DNA of 64,000 nt from the NCBI GenBank assembly GCA_011109175.1, contig RDEW01000006.1, forward strand, positions 527,281 to 591,280, read 5' to 3'. The position numbers and the translations under genes were made by a program. This document shows, in pieces, positions 49,134-60,189 of this stretch. The DNA is from Dicyema japonicum (taxonomy: Eukaryota > Dicyemida > Rhombozoa > Dicyemidae). How positions within the stretch are numbered: position 1 is the stretch's first letter; each line of letters opens with the position of its first letter. The notes below the pieces were generated by a model. The model did no database searches. It worked only from the letters and a program-made list of their open reading frames with translations, and was not told the DNA's origin.

Positions 49134-49985
49134 CAGTCGAACCCCGGGGTGGGGCATCAAAGTGCCCAAAAAGCGGGGGTGCCCTCCAAAACCGGGGTTT
49201 GGTTCAAACTATTGATTTATGGTTGATTTAACTTAAATTTTTGTTTACTTTGCGAAAAAGGAACTTCTTCACTTCTTTCAAAGTGTTTATAAAATAAGTT
49301 GTGATTTTTTGCTCTATAGTTTGATAGATTTTTATTCTATGTTTTTTATTCGATTTTTATTAATTAACAAATCATTATTTTTAAAGCATTTTTTGAAATA
49401 ATCAGTCAATTTCAAATTTTTTTATTTCTTAGATTTTTTCCAAGTTGAAATCTTTTTCCAACATAATATTTTTGTAATGTCTCAAAAGATGTATTTTGAG
49501 CTACATTTTCTAACTTGTCCATCATTTCATAAGTTTCTGATATCGTTGTTTTATCCTCTGTGTCAACTCCATTATAAAACTCGCAATTCTTGACTAGATC
49601 TTCGTTTTCTTCAGATATTACTTCAGGTTTAGACAAATTATCGAATTGAAAGAAAAAATTTGCTAAATTACTTTTATCTGCTGAATTTTTTTCACCACAA
49701 ATGGCTTTAAAAACCAGATCATGTCTCTTCTTTAATCTGTCTCACCAACCGTTTGAGGCTTTAAAAGATGTTGAATAATTCAATTTTGTCGATATTTTTT
49801 TCGCGATGTAATAAAAATATTAAAATAAATTAGTAAAGTGCCCCATACTGGGGTTTTAATAATTTCCAAATTTGGAAATTATTAATGGAAAATGTACTAG
49901 AAAATAAAATCGCCCCAAAAAGCGAGGGTGCCCCAAAATCGAGGGTGCCCCAAGGCGGGGGTTTTATTGGGGCGGGGTTCGACTG
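49134..49985. mobile_element. pogo/Tigger-type DNA transposon, internally deleted
   Basis: Terminal inverted repeats CAGTCGAACCCCG (49134-49146) and CGGGGTTCGACTG (49973-49985) are flanked by TA on both sides (49132-49133, 49986-49987), the TA target duplication of pogo/Tigger elements. Subterminal GGGTGCCCCAAAA-type motifs repeat near both ends. The interior holds a transposase relic on the minus strand. At 852 bp it is too short for a full transposase. Confidence 0.85.
49412..49830 (-). pseudogene. pogo/Tigger transposase relic
   Basis: The minus strand reads YSTSFKASNGW, a stop, then DRLKKRHDLVFKAICGEKNS, the CENP-B/Tigger DNA-binding helix-turn-helix (FKASNGWLDRFKKRH in intact relatives). 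The frame then continues through an acidic tail (SEENEDLVKNCEFYNGVD) to a helical end (LQKYYVGKRFQLGKNL). The DDE catalytic domain has been deleted between the two parts. Confidence 0.75.
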
Positions 49986-49989
49986 TACT

Positions 49990-50759
49990 TGCTAAGACAA
50001 TAGTGGGATGCCACTGAACATCAACAACAGCGAGGAGGTACTCATTTAAGTGCCTGTTGGACGAGGACAGGGAAAACTAATATCAAATTCGGAAGAATAG
50101 GCTTGAGTACTCCATCCTCTGATACCTGTCTACCTGCATTCACAAGTTCGAGTATATATACGACCTGCCTTGGCCTCGGACTTGATACTTGGTACCGTCA
50201 TCCAACGTTGAGCTGAAAACAGATTAGATACTTCAAAAGGGATCTATCAACAATCGCTGAGTGATGCTTCAAGTTCTCATCAACGAAAAACTCTATGTTG
50301 CAGATGAGCACCTATCACTTTTATTACTTGGAACTCGTCTAGACAATGTAAGTATCTGATTAGGAGTAACCGAACGACTTTGAGGGGATGTTTGTCCCCA
50401 ACATCGTTGCCGATTTAAGGAACTGTCGATATGAAGAGATTACTATTTCTCCTATTGAAGTGTAATGGGAATAAATTACCTTGTTGTGCGCGCTATGTTG
50501 AAAGCAATTGTCAAAAAGAGCTATCAGAGACGAAGGCTGCACTTGTCTACTCAGACGTGTCGGACTGAAAGAGGCCAGATAGTGTCACCACGATGCTAGA
50601 GAGCAGAAGGAAGTGTCCCGCTCGAGATTCTTCATACCTTTTCTTGTGAGTTATAAAAGTTATTTATTTTAATCTATTATTTAAGTAATATTTTTAATTA
50701 AATCCACTTTATTTAACCGACGAAAAAGTTAATATTTAACAATCAACAACTTTCCTCGC
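49990..50759. other. Spacer without recognisable gene
   Basis: Only short frames (50360-50542, minus). I could not match it to other repeats in this window. Confidence 0.3.
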
Positions 50760-51250
50760 CTGCTTGTTTGCTTGCCTCCTCAAGAAGGTTGGATTCTGGT
50801 TGCTGAAACAACTTCGAGAGCGCCTTGTCGAATTGAACCCACTGTCGATATGGCATCTCTATGCTCTACCTCCTCTACTCCAGTGTACGGCTCTCTAGGG
50901 TCCGCTTTAATACAGTGGACTGTAGATATGTCTGGAGCTTCCTATCTACCCCCAACTGTTTTAGATAACCCCTGTGGTACTTTGTTGCAATTCCTTCCCA
51001 CGTCATTACTATTGGAATAACGAGGACCTTGCAACCAAGCATCTGCCCCATCTCGTTTGCAAACGAGTCATACTTCCTTTTTTTTCTCCACCTCCACAGT
51101 CTGCAAACAGTCTTGAGACGTAATGCCAACTTCTATGATAAGGACTTGGCTAGTCTCCTTATCGTGCACCACAATTCCCGGCTTATTGTGCTTGACTAGT
51201 CAGTTAGTTAAGAGCACTTTCGCGTACCCCTAAAAGGCTTTCGCTTGAGC
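50760..51250 (-). mobile_element. R2-like retrotransposon 3' fragment
   Basis: The minus strand reads RKYDSFANEMGQMLGCKVLV, then IPIVMTWEGIATKYHRGYLK and STVLKRTLESRTLE, the C-terminal endonuclease region. It is nearly identical in wording to 42705-42890 (plus). Its last part also shares the CTGGTTGCTGAAACAAC phrase with 42965-42985. The copy lacks RT sequence. Confidence 0.7.
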
Positions 51251-51289
51251 CATGCTTAGCAGCCATCCTCCTCTCCATCCTCACCCACG

Positions 51290-52395
51290 CCATCTTGTTT
51301 CTGGCCGTCATTCGAACATCGTTCAGATTATCTGCTGTCACCGATTTACACCAATTGTTTTGTAATCATCTTTTAAGCAAATTGGAAGTGTATTTCTTGG
51401 TCTGCCTCGAAATCCGTGACTTCCAGCGCAGTAGAAATATTTTTTCATTATTTTGTTACACGGCGTAGTAGGGTCCAGTCTAAGAATATGTTTGAAGTAT
51501 TTGGTAGCCAGAATTTCCTTCGACAGTTATCCTCGACGTCTCCTAGTAGTGAGCCGAGGATATTTGTATGTCTCCAGCATTCATCATTTGTGATTTGGCT
51601 CATTCATTTCGTGTATAATCAGTTTTTAATGTTTATGCGCAGATCCCACTTATTTTATGCGCAGTCTTCGTATTTGGGACCCATATACTTCTTCAGCTCC
51701 CTGAGGATAGCTTCGAGGTATATGATGAATAGAATTGGCGATGAGGAATCTCCTAAATGTCCACGTGGGTACTGAAACTCTTTGAATGTTTAGTTCCTAT
51801 TCTAGCCAATAGGTCAGTATCAGAAAGTAAACTTAGTCTCAGGCAGTCCTCGTCAACAGTTCCTTTAGGATACTCATGAGTTTTTCTCTGTTGATGCTGT
51901 AAAAAGCATTCGCTATATCCTAGGACGTAGATCACTTTCGTATATTTCTGACATATTGATGCAAACCATAGATGACTCCACACGATATCTGAGGTAGACC
52001 TTCCACTTATAAACCCACTTTGACTTTGGGAAATGTATTTTTCCACTGGCTCTCGTATACGGTTGAGCAATATGATCGATAATGTCTTCCTGATAGTTGA
52101 CAGTAAAATAACAGGCCTTAATCTATCCGGTGATCCCTCTCTTTCCCCAGGTTTGTGTATCGGAATTAAGATTCCATGTCCTAATGGAAGTGAGCAGTGA
52201 AGTTCCATAGACTCGTTTAATATATCCGTGATTATATTTTCAACAATAATCGGACCATGTTTTAGTAACTCCCTCGGGATGCCATCATAGTCAGCTGAAT
52301 AATGCCTTTTAGGTATATGACTGCATTTGTTACTTCTTTTATTGTAATTTTGTCACCAAGAGGTCTTGGATTTCCAATCAATTGACTAGGATCGA
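51290..52395 (-). mobile_element. Third copy of the EN/RT retrotransposon family
   Basis: The minus strand reads GHGILIPIHKPGEREGSPDR, LRPVILLSTIRKTLSIILL, NRIREPVEKYISQSQSGFIS and GRSTSDIVW. Broken frames then give a C-terminal ending that matches RGRPRITLP of the 16-kb copy. It is truncated before the endonuclease and has several stops. Confidence 0.8.
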
Positions 52396-52484
52396 GATTC
52401 GGATAACACTTTATATAATATTTATATTATTTGATTATAAATTATTTGATTAAAATTATATTATTAATTTAATAATATTATTCC

Positions 52485-55110
52485 ATGCTGCGCATTTTAA
52501 ACATGCCGACTGGGACAACTTTTTTCAAAAGACATCATTCTTCGATGCTGGGACAAAAGTGGTTAACCAACACGCAAGGTTCTTCTGGGACGAAAACCTC
52601 GCTGAAATCAAACTTATTCAGAATTCAAAAGCAAAAAAATTGGAAATTATTCCACTATGGTGTCGCCTTCAATCCTGATGTCCTCACAAAGGGGGAGAAG
52701 TTGGGTCTGATTGCCGATGTAATGGGAAAGGAGGATGCTTTCTATCACTATAATGGGTCACAGACCTTATTCACCGTTAACAACGTTAAAACCGTTCTTT
52801 TTGATTATAACTTTTCAGAATTCACTAAATACTCAAGTTCCCACCTCAAATGTCAATGTGAAGGTTTCAATCGACCTCGCGGAAGAGCTTCATTTCACTT
52901 CCTTCACTTCTATGAAGTTCTTAAATGTTCTTTTCAATCGGTTTGCCCAGTTGGTGATTTAAGGATGTTTTTCCGCGAAAAATTCTTGCGGATTCAAAAC
53001 GACTTCTTTGACCCCGACTCTTCCGTGAACATGAATTCTATGGAGTAACTCTTTGTTTCATTCAGTATCCGAATTCTCCGTGGGCTGAGAAAGTCTCTTA
53101 TCAAAGGAAACAACGACGAACTATTTCTTTCCATAGCCAGAAAGAACAAATTGATCTCCCGTTCGAACGTCTATGACTGCATCGAATCCTTCATCAAGAA
53201 GAACAGTGTCTCTGAAATCGAGGACTTTGTAATAGACAAAAGAGTCATAACTGGGTTGTAAGCTGACCTTATTCTTAGATACAACCACCGATCCTACAAA
53301 ATTATAGCCGTCGACTTCAATTCCTCCCCCCAGACCCTGAGTTTTAGTGAAAATGGTCTCAACTGTATTGACTACTACAGATCAGTTTATTGAATTTAAA
53401 CATCTCAGAAATATGGCTTAGAAATTCAGCACAAGGGTCAGCCTCTTTTAGTTGGGCAGTCACACCCTGATAGTGAGTCAGTGCATTTGGTCCCCGAGTT
53501 CTGTTACGTCTCAGGTGAGGATTTGTCATAATTTGAAGGACTTTCTCCGGAAATGCTGAAGAGGAATGATTTTATGAAGGAGATGAGAGGTCTCGTGAAT
53601 CTGGAACCTTCTAATCTTGTGAAGGTTCTGCGGGATTTTATAGACGATATTTCATCGAATGAGGAGACTGTAGAAGATCTGGACAAATGGGCAGTTGGGA
53701 TCGATAAAAAACTGGTGGACGTTCCTTCTCGAATTCTCACACCACCAAACATTAGTTCTAACAAAAATATGGTCAAGCGGGGGAAGTGGTATTAGTGTGT
53801 TAACTATCAGACTGATAACCCCCTCACGTGGAGTACCGAGTTGGGGAAGACCAAGTTCCACCACGTAGAGGCTATTAAGAAAATTACAGTGGTAGCTCCC
53901 AAATATATGAAAAATGATATCGCATTCATGACTGAAAAGCTGAATCAGAGTATATCCTACTGGGAGGGATATGTCGGACAAATAGAGAGGTTGTGTGAAT
54001 ATTGTTAGGGTAGTGTGTTTTACAATAAGAATGATGCTCGTGAAATTGGGGGTGTTTTGAAAGACTGTGGAAACACTGATTTAATCGTGACTTTGATTCC
54101 CGCTACGTATTACAACATGTTAAAGCAAATATCATGTTCTACACTGGGAGGTATAATTTGTGTAAATTTGAGTACCCTCCCAATTTATAAGACCGAGTTT
54201 CCTAAAGTTTATTAATTATCACAAATTATGCGACTTTTATTATCGCAGACTTGCCATCCAAATAATGGCCAAGTCGGGGACTGTTCCTTGGAAGATTTCC
54301 CTTGACAATGATCTGAGAAATGTATTTGTATTCCCACATTTAAGGTTGCTGAGGACACAATGTTTGTCGGTTTTTATAATTACATGAAACCGGCTGGACG
54401 AGGAGCTCTCAGTGCCATGGTGTCCACCACTAATCGAGATTTCACACAATATAAGAACGACTGTTTGTTTTTCAAGAATTCTGTGAATTCCATGAATGTC
54501 GTGGACCGTATTAAATGTTGGTTTGAGTTTTTATCCCAGCCGCTTTGGAGGTTTGGAAGCAAACGAATCGGGGGATGCCCAAGAATATAATCGTGTATCA
54601 TCTGGGGAACAGGAACATGGATGTCACCGTGAAGAACTGTGAGGAAATGGTGAAATATGTGGACGGGAATATTAATGTGCAGTACAATGTTGTGAAGAGG
54701 TGCCTTGATTTGCGACTAATGAGGTTGACCTCGTCTTCATATGTAAACCCCAACCCAGGGACTGTCGTTGATGATGTGATTACTCAGCGAAACTAGTATT
54801 TTTGATTGTTTAGTTGATAAGCTTTGATTACTATCTGATTTCGAGTCTTCCTATCCAGGGGAGTGTGACCCAGCCTATGTACTTTCAAGTGATCCATGAT
54901 GACACCAAACTGGGACCTGATATTTCTCAGAGGTTGTCGTATTCCTTGTCATACGGATACTATAATACTTCAGTTTGTGATAGTATTTATGTGTAGAGGG
55001 CGTTCTGTATGCCAGCTCCCTGCCAGTATGCCCAGAAATTGGCGGCTATGTCTTCTCTTTTGAATGATAATATCCATGAGAAACTTAGTTACAAGTTTTT
55101 CTATTTGTGA
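52485..55110 (+). CDS. PIWI-clade Argonaute protein without slicer residues
   Basis: PIWI proteins bind piRNAs and silence transposons in the germ line. ATG 52485 opens the chain, and thirteen introns of 25, 23, 21, 24, 24, 24, 24, 24, 22, 23, 23, 26 and 24 nt yield one frame to TGA 55108-55110. N domain: FHYGVAFNPDVLTKGEKLGL. PAZ domain: YKIIAVDFNSSPQ and CIDYYRSKYGLEI. MID: CSTLGVPSQFI and RLAIQIMAKSGTVPWKI. PIWI: FVGFYNYMKPAGRGALSAMV, PKNIIVYHLGN, NPGTVVDDVITQ and GSVTQPMYFQVIHDD. The end is PAPCQYAQKLAAMSSLL and FFYL, as in PIWI-clade termini. The catalytic D-D-H positions read Tyr (54375-54377), Leu (54602-54604) and Met (54877-54879), so target cleavage is not expected. The frame is otherwise intact, so this is probably a real gene that acts by binding. 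Upstream exons with an RG-rich N-terminus may be missing. Confidence 0.92.
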
Positions 55111-55179
55111 TTATTGTCTTGTAATTACTTTTTTATTTTGATACTTTGATTTTAGTGATTTTGTTGTGATCAGTAGTAA

Positions 55180-55345
55180 AACTAATAACTAGGGCAAGTT
55201 GTTTCTAGCAGTTAAAAAAATATTTTTAGCGCTAAAAAATCACAAAATCTAGCAATTATAAAAATTAGCACTTAAAATGATAAAATCTAGCATTTAAAAT
55301 TGTAAAATCTATAACTTAAAATAATAAAATATAACATTTAAATTT
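55180..55345 (-). repeat. hAT subterminal region
   Basis: The ACTAGGGCAA end is followed by reiterated (A)AATCTAGCA and TTAAAAT units up to the transposase relic. The same arrangement occurs alone at 2250-2345. This is the 3' end of the hAT element below. Confidence 0.5.
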
Positions 55346-56590
55346 TATTTATTGTAATATAATAAAAGGTAATGCTTGATATTGTCTGGATGGAAGTTCC
55401 TATCCTTTTTTAAAATATTTTTTAGCATTTTAATAGCTCTTTCAACAGATGCAGAGGATGCCTGACAGCGTGTAAGAGAAAAATAATCTTGTTGGCTAAT
55501 TTTTGGTTCAGTCATTTCAATAATAGGTTTAAATCCATTTGCCTCCATTCTTTTATTTATATAATTTTTGATATTTGCCTTGTCATTATCAAAATGTAGT
55601 CCTTGTATATCATAATATGCCCGATTGATTGAGTAGTCACGACACTCCGAAAGTTTAAGAAGATCTACTATTTGCGAATAATTTAATATGATTTCCGTTA
55701 ATTGAAACTTAATATCCGGATTGTTGACATGATGTTTAGCATTTGATACTAAAACTCCATCTGACTGAAATGCGTTAACAATTTCAAAATTCATGAAATA
55801 ATATTTCACTGCTTGAAACCAACTTCCACATCTGCATAAATTAAGCAAAAGAATACCTAGTAACTACCACATCAGGTGGGTATCCAACATCCTTGAACAA
55901 ATTACTACGTTTTCGGTTTCTTACTGTAGCAGCTTTAATGCTTGCAATTAAGCCATCTATTTCCGGATATGCACACTTTATACGTAAAATCGTATTGTGT
56001 AACAAATGAGAAACACACGTCACATGATGCTTGTTGTTATGACCATTAATGTTTTACCACCTATTTATTTAAATAAATTTATATCACCAGAAATCATATA
56101 GGGGCATCTGAAATTAGTAGATAAAAATTGTCACGAATAATCTTCATTTCTCTAATGACGTCATCTATTAATTGGCAGATGATAGCAGCAGTGGCATGAT
56201 TTTCCAGTGTTTTGCATTCAACCAAATAGGATTTTGTTGGAAAGCGAATGCTCCCAATTAGAATCACTACAAAACTTTTCCTTCGGATATCTGTTTCATC
56301 AATTATTATAAAAATCTTTTCGTTTCTAAAAGTTAAAAATAAATTTTAATACGTTAATAATTTTGTCAACTCATTTATCTTTTTTTCTGCAAGAAACTTG
56401 ACCGTAGTTCTGCATGAAAATTCGGACGGAATGTTAATTTTAAATGTTTTAAACATTTTTTTGATCGAATCGTTATTTAATTTGTACAGCGGGATGTTTG
56501 CTTGTACAAAAGCTTCCGTGATCGTTTCATTAACCGAATCTACTTGGATTGATTCAGTTAATGTTGTTTGAACTGAATTACATGAATGAC
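55345..56590 (-). mobile_element. hAT transposase relic
   Basis: The minus strand reads, in hAT order: SFVVILIGSIRFPTKSYLVE, AAIICQLIDDVIREMKII, then CVSHLLHNTILRIKCAYPEI and IKAATVRNRKRSNLFKDVGY. The C-terminal dimerisation block is last: TRCQASSASVERAIKMLKNI and LKKDRNFHPDNIKHYLLLYY. The ASSASVER and LYYNK motifs are typical. Frameshifts and stops near 55840 and 56060 inactivate it. Confidence 0.82.
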
Positions 56591-56639
56591 CTACAATTGT
56601 ATTTTATTAACCCCGAAATCACGAGAAAGAAAATAAAAG

Positions 56640-57070
56640 TTATCGTCTAATTAAGTGATCCCGATGTCCATACCAGTTTTTTTTCTGCGGTTAGTTTTGG
56701 AGTCCTGCATTAATCTCCAGAGCGGGGAAGGTTTCTTCTCATATCTCGGGCAGGCGTCCATATATAGTTTGATGTGCGGTTCGAGGGAATGGTCAGGGGA
56801 CTTTGCGATCTTGAGGAAGTCCCGGTGACGTTCCGTAAGGTATTCCATAATTGGGGGACGTTTAGTGTTCTCCGCAGTAGCGAGGTTGACGTCTTTTTCG
56901 ACGATCTCAATAAAATCCTGAAACATCGATTTTGTAAAACCTCCAGCTTGCTCTGTGCCGATATTGATAGGGGGCAATCCATGCAGCACAGGCGTACTCG
57001 ATACTAGGTAGAACGAATTGTTTGTATAGAAGTTCTAACGATGGGAGGGAAGATACTGAGAGTGAGTGTA
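56640..57070 (-). mobile_element. Jockey/CR1-like retrotransposon 3' fragment
   Basis: The minus strand reads LEVLQNRCFRILLRSSKKT, TLNVPQLWNTLRNVTGTSSR and TSNYIWTPARDMRRNLPRSG, the C-terminal part. The opening of the 3' flank (TATTTTATTAACCCCGAAAT and AGAAAGAA.ATAA) recurs at 28650-28690 and marks the element terminus. Confidence 0.6.
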
Positions 57071-57199
57071 GGCCTTGAGAATTCCAATTTCTTTTGGATC
57101 CACAATTTTTTATGGGTTCAATAAATCAATAAAATTGACTATCTTATTTGGTCATTTGGCTCACTTTTCAAATAGGCACAAAACTCGTCCTACGATCTA

Positions 57200-57400
57200 A
57201 AAACATAAAAATCTAATCTCAGCCCTTTCAGAGGAGGTCCGAGAAAAGATTTTCCTCGCAATCCAGAAAGGGAATAGCCACGCAGTTATGGCTGTGCCCC
57301 TAATAATAATAATAGCCTTTTCACAAGAGCCATAGTATTTATAGCTCCGCATAGGCAGGACACACACTTTATTTAAGTAAACATGACTGTGCCCCTCTGA
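57200..57400 (+). mobile_element. Retrotransposon C-terminal tail
   Basis: The plus strand reads SEEVREKIFLAIQKGNSHAV and MAVPL and then runs into (TAA)n at 57301-57314. This is the same ending as the RGNA/GNSHA fragments elsewhere in the window. It shares GGCAGGACACA with 9200-9225. Confidence 0.5.
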
Positions 57401-57504
57401 CTCAAATTTTTTGTTTTTGAGTGGATTATCTCTCTAATAATGACGACTTAAGTTAAATCAACTAAATTTTTGCGTTGAGTTTTTATTTGACTTGAAAAAC
57501 GTAA

Positions 57505-58253
57505 CTAACCCCATTTAATAACTAAAGGTGGAGCATCCACTTTTCTTAAATTTAGCACATATACAAACAAACCAAAATAACGTTTGATCTTGTCTTACTT
57601 TCTTTGCCTTTAGTCTTCCCCCGTTTTCTTTTTTGTTTAATAGGGGAGAAGGATTGTTAGGGACGTCCCATTCAGTTAAACATTGATTTACAAGTTCTTC
57701 TTGCTCAGTTTGAAGTTTCTTTAACTTCTCCAATTCGCGTTCGTAATTGGATCTGTTGTCCTCTCTAATTCTTGTAATCTCCTTTATTTCATTCTCTAGT
57801 TCGTTTATCCTCCTCTCACAGTCTACAATAAATAATTTGTCTCCAACCTTCTGTAGCCATCAAATTTACCCCAAACTGTTCTCTAGTCGACTTTTTTCTG
57901 CGAGAATTTCATTCTTGTCCCATTTTATGGGATAATCATGTTCTTTAATTATTTGGTTTATTTCTAAAGTGTTTTCTTTTTCAAAAATTATTGACATAAT
58001 CAAAAAAGTAATCCAAAAGATCTTCATGGTCCTTTTTCTGCAGAATATGATCTTTCTCAGTCTCCCTTATTTTTGATTTCAGTTCATCTATTAATCTTCG
58101 ACTGAAGTTAATTCTTGTTTGCTGTAAAAGTATTTTATTTTCTAATTTCACCCTGTCCTTAATCTGATTTTTACTGGTTTTATACTTACTAATTCTTTTA
58201 GTTCACTTTCTTTAGATTCAACCTAAATAAAGTTCGATCACCACCTCGTCCAT
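57505..58253 (-). CDS. Coiled-coil protein, unidentified
   Basis: Likely start ATG 58251-58253, then a 22-nt and a 26-nt intron. A long heptad-rich protein follows, with VKLENKILLQQTRINFSRRL, IRETEKDHILQKKDHEDLLD, INELENEIKEITRIREDNRS and EKLKKLQTEQEELVNQCLTE. The C-terminus after a last intron (24 or 28 nt) reads either KVDAPPLVIKWG (ending TAG 57505-57507) or another short tail. Splicing around 57820-57880 is not resolved. Many centrosomal, ciliary and kinetochore proteins look like this, and I cannot choose one. Confidence 0.6.
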
Positions 58254-58495
58254 ATAAAAATAAATTTATTTTCCCGCCTAATTCAAAAAATAATTTTGAT
58301 TAAAAATGCACAGTTTAAATTTTATTTAAAATCATAAAAAAATCATTCAAATTATCAACTTTATCAATATATTTGGCAGACTTAGAACAAACTTGTTTGA
58401 AAAGATGAAAATCTTTGAAGATTTTGTCACTTTGACTTGAAAAAAATATGAAAACGTTCTTAGCGTGTAATCTAAAAGTACCAAAATCAAAAAAC

Positions 58496-59627
58496 TCAGT
58501 GAATCATGCATTTCATATTTTCCATATTTTTGGAATAAGTGTTTTTGTAAAATGAAATTAGTTGTTTGAGAATAATTTTCCTCGCTGCTTTGTCCTTGTC
58601 CAGAGAGTAATGAAGGGTAAACTTATCTTTTGGTGACAAGTTTATGAGGTTTGTTATAGAACTTAGATTCCAATTGAATTTCTTGAGGGCCCACATGTTG
58701 AGAATCTGAAACAGCTCCACATCGAAACACAAAATTTTCTCATTTTTGTTAGATGTCTCCAAATCACTGAAATAAATAGTTTAATTACAGAAAATAAATT
58801 TCGATGTCAAAGTTAATGTATTCGAAAGTAAAGCTGATAGCCCTTATCGACCCAGATGACTCGGATAGGTCGTCGGACTGATTTTCTACTTTGTGGTGAA
58901 CCTCACACATTTTTACTTCAGGCATAGATAATTTTAGAAGACTTATGAAAGCTTGCCAAATCTAAGAGAATTTAATCTCACTTTATTCGAACAGAAATTG
59001 AACGAGTTGAAATTCTAAATAATAATTATTTTTAATATTTTAATTAATATTTTAAATATTAAATACATTTGAAGAGGGATTTTTCGTCGATATGTGAAGT
59101 TTAAGTGGGTCATTTGAAAAGATTAAACCGTCCGAGAATTCCTCCAGAATTTCCAAATCACAACCAAATTTATTCACTACCAGGGATTCCAGAATCGAAA
59201 ACACGTGATATCGCAGGTTAATATGATGCCCCGGATACAGAAGCAAATGAATTTTCGTTAATTTTTTTGAAAAATAAATCTAAGCTGAAAAACGGTTATT
59301 ACATTATAATTAGGAGGAATTATTTCGAATAAATCATAAATATTATAAAATTGTATTTTAGCGTTGTTCGTCAACTTAAAGTGGCGGGAAATTGGCTGAA
59401 AGACCATCGGTCTGAGATTCAAATCGTATATGTGAAATACCAAAGCCAACAATTTCTAAATAATATTAAATAATCAACTTCTTTGTCTATTCTAAAAAGA
59501 TTAATTTATTCGACTCGCAATTTTTACTATAGAGGATAGCCTACGATCTATAAAATTACCCAAATGTATACCTCCACTGTGAAAGATTTATTTTTTACAT
59601 AAGGTAAGGTTTTAAAGGCTTTTTCAT
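58496..59627 (-). CDS. Multi-exon gene, unidentified
   Basis: Possible start ATG 59625-59627 (MKKPLKPYL, then a 22-nt intron and GGIHLGNFIDRRLSSIVKI). The middle exons read NLRPMVFQPISRHFKLTNNA, IQFYNIYDLFEIIPPNY, a 23-nt intron (59276-59298), then HHINLRYHVFSILESLVVNK. An AT-rich intron of about 52 nt and one of 20 nt lead into MPEVKMCEVHHKVEN, AISFTFEYINFDIEI, and after a 22-nt intron LCFDVELFQILNMWALKKFN, to TGA 58496. The junctions between 59461 and 59520 are ambiguous. The product is about 300 residues, soluble and beta/alpha mixed. No family is recognised; a distant resemblance of the start to DNA clamp loaders or 9-1-1 subunits is too weak to use. Confidence 0.5.
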
Positions 59628-59739
59628 ATTCTTACTTCTTTGCCCACATGAACCGCTCTCGGCTACACATTTTAATTTCAAATTTAATTGATAAATTATT
59701 TTATTTTAATATTATTTTTAATTGATTTTTAACTCCTTT

Positions 59740-59795
59740 AGAGCATAGTAGTTAGTGCCACAGCCCTACCAACCTGGTCGAAGGATTTTTACTTT
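59740..59795 (+). repeat. tRNA-like SINE fragment
   Basis: GCATAGTAGTTAGTGCCACA and then CCCTACCAACCTGGTCGAAG. The second part matches the minus-strand fragment at 34590-34625 (GCTACCCACCCGGTCGAAGG). It looks like the head of a tRNA-derived SINE. Confidence 0.4.
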
Positions 59796-60022
59796 TCTGT
59801 ACTTTTTCTGCCTTTTAAGAGGCGATACACCTGTCTCAGGAGACGTTCAATGGCTCCATAATTGTGGATATGAATCGACTTGTTGCTTAGAAAGGACTTA
59901 TTTTTCAAGTAGATACTCGTGATAGGTTTTTGTGTTTTTAAAATAAACTGATTTATTTTCAAGTGATATTTCGTGCAAAAGAAGTACGTCACCACTTTAA
60001 CTACTTGGCCTAGTGGACGCAA
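59789..60022 (-). other. Hypothetical basic ORF
   Basis: A 77-codon stretch, Lys/Arg-rich with IHNYGAIERLLRQVYRLLKG at its end. It starts on a non-ATG codon, overlaps the SINE-like repeat and has no recognised motif. An exon of a small mitochondrial protein is conceivable. Confidence 0.2.
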
Positions 60023-60189
60023 ATTACTTAAATTTATTCCGAAATAGAACGAAACATGAATAATCTGCCAAAAAACAGTGGGAATTACGACGGATTATGG
60101 TGATTCTCAGATGTTGTGAAAACCATCTATTTTATTGTGGGTCTTTGTGTCTTACTTCAATCATTTTCCTGTTTGAAGGCTCAATGCAG

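Noticed and set aside
48980-49231. 83-codon plus-strand ORF
   Set aside because: It crosses the terminal inverted repeat of the pogo element and so cannot be a conserved host gene.
59461-59627. HUS1/RAD9-type clamp N-terminus
   Set aside because: Only a loose hydrophobic pattern matches, and the downstream exons do not follow the family.
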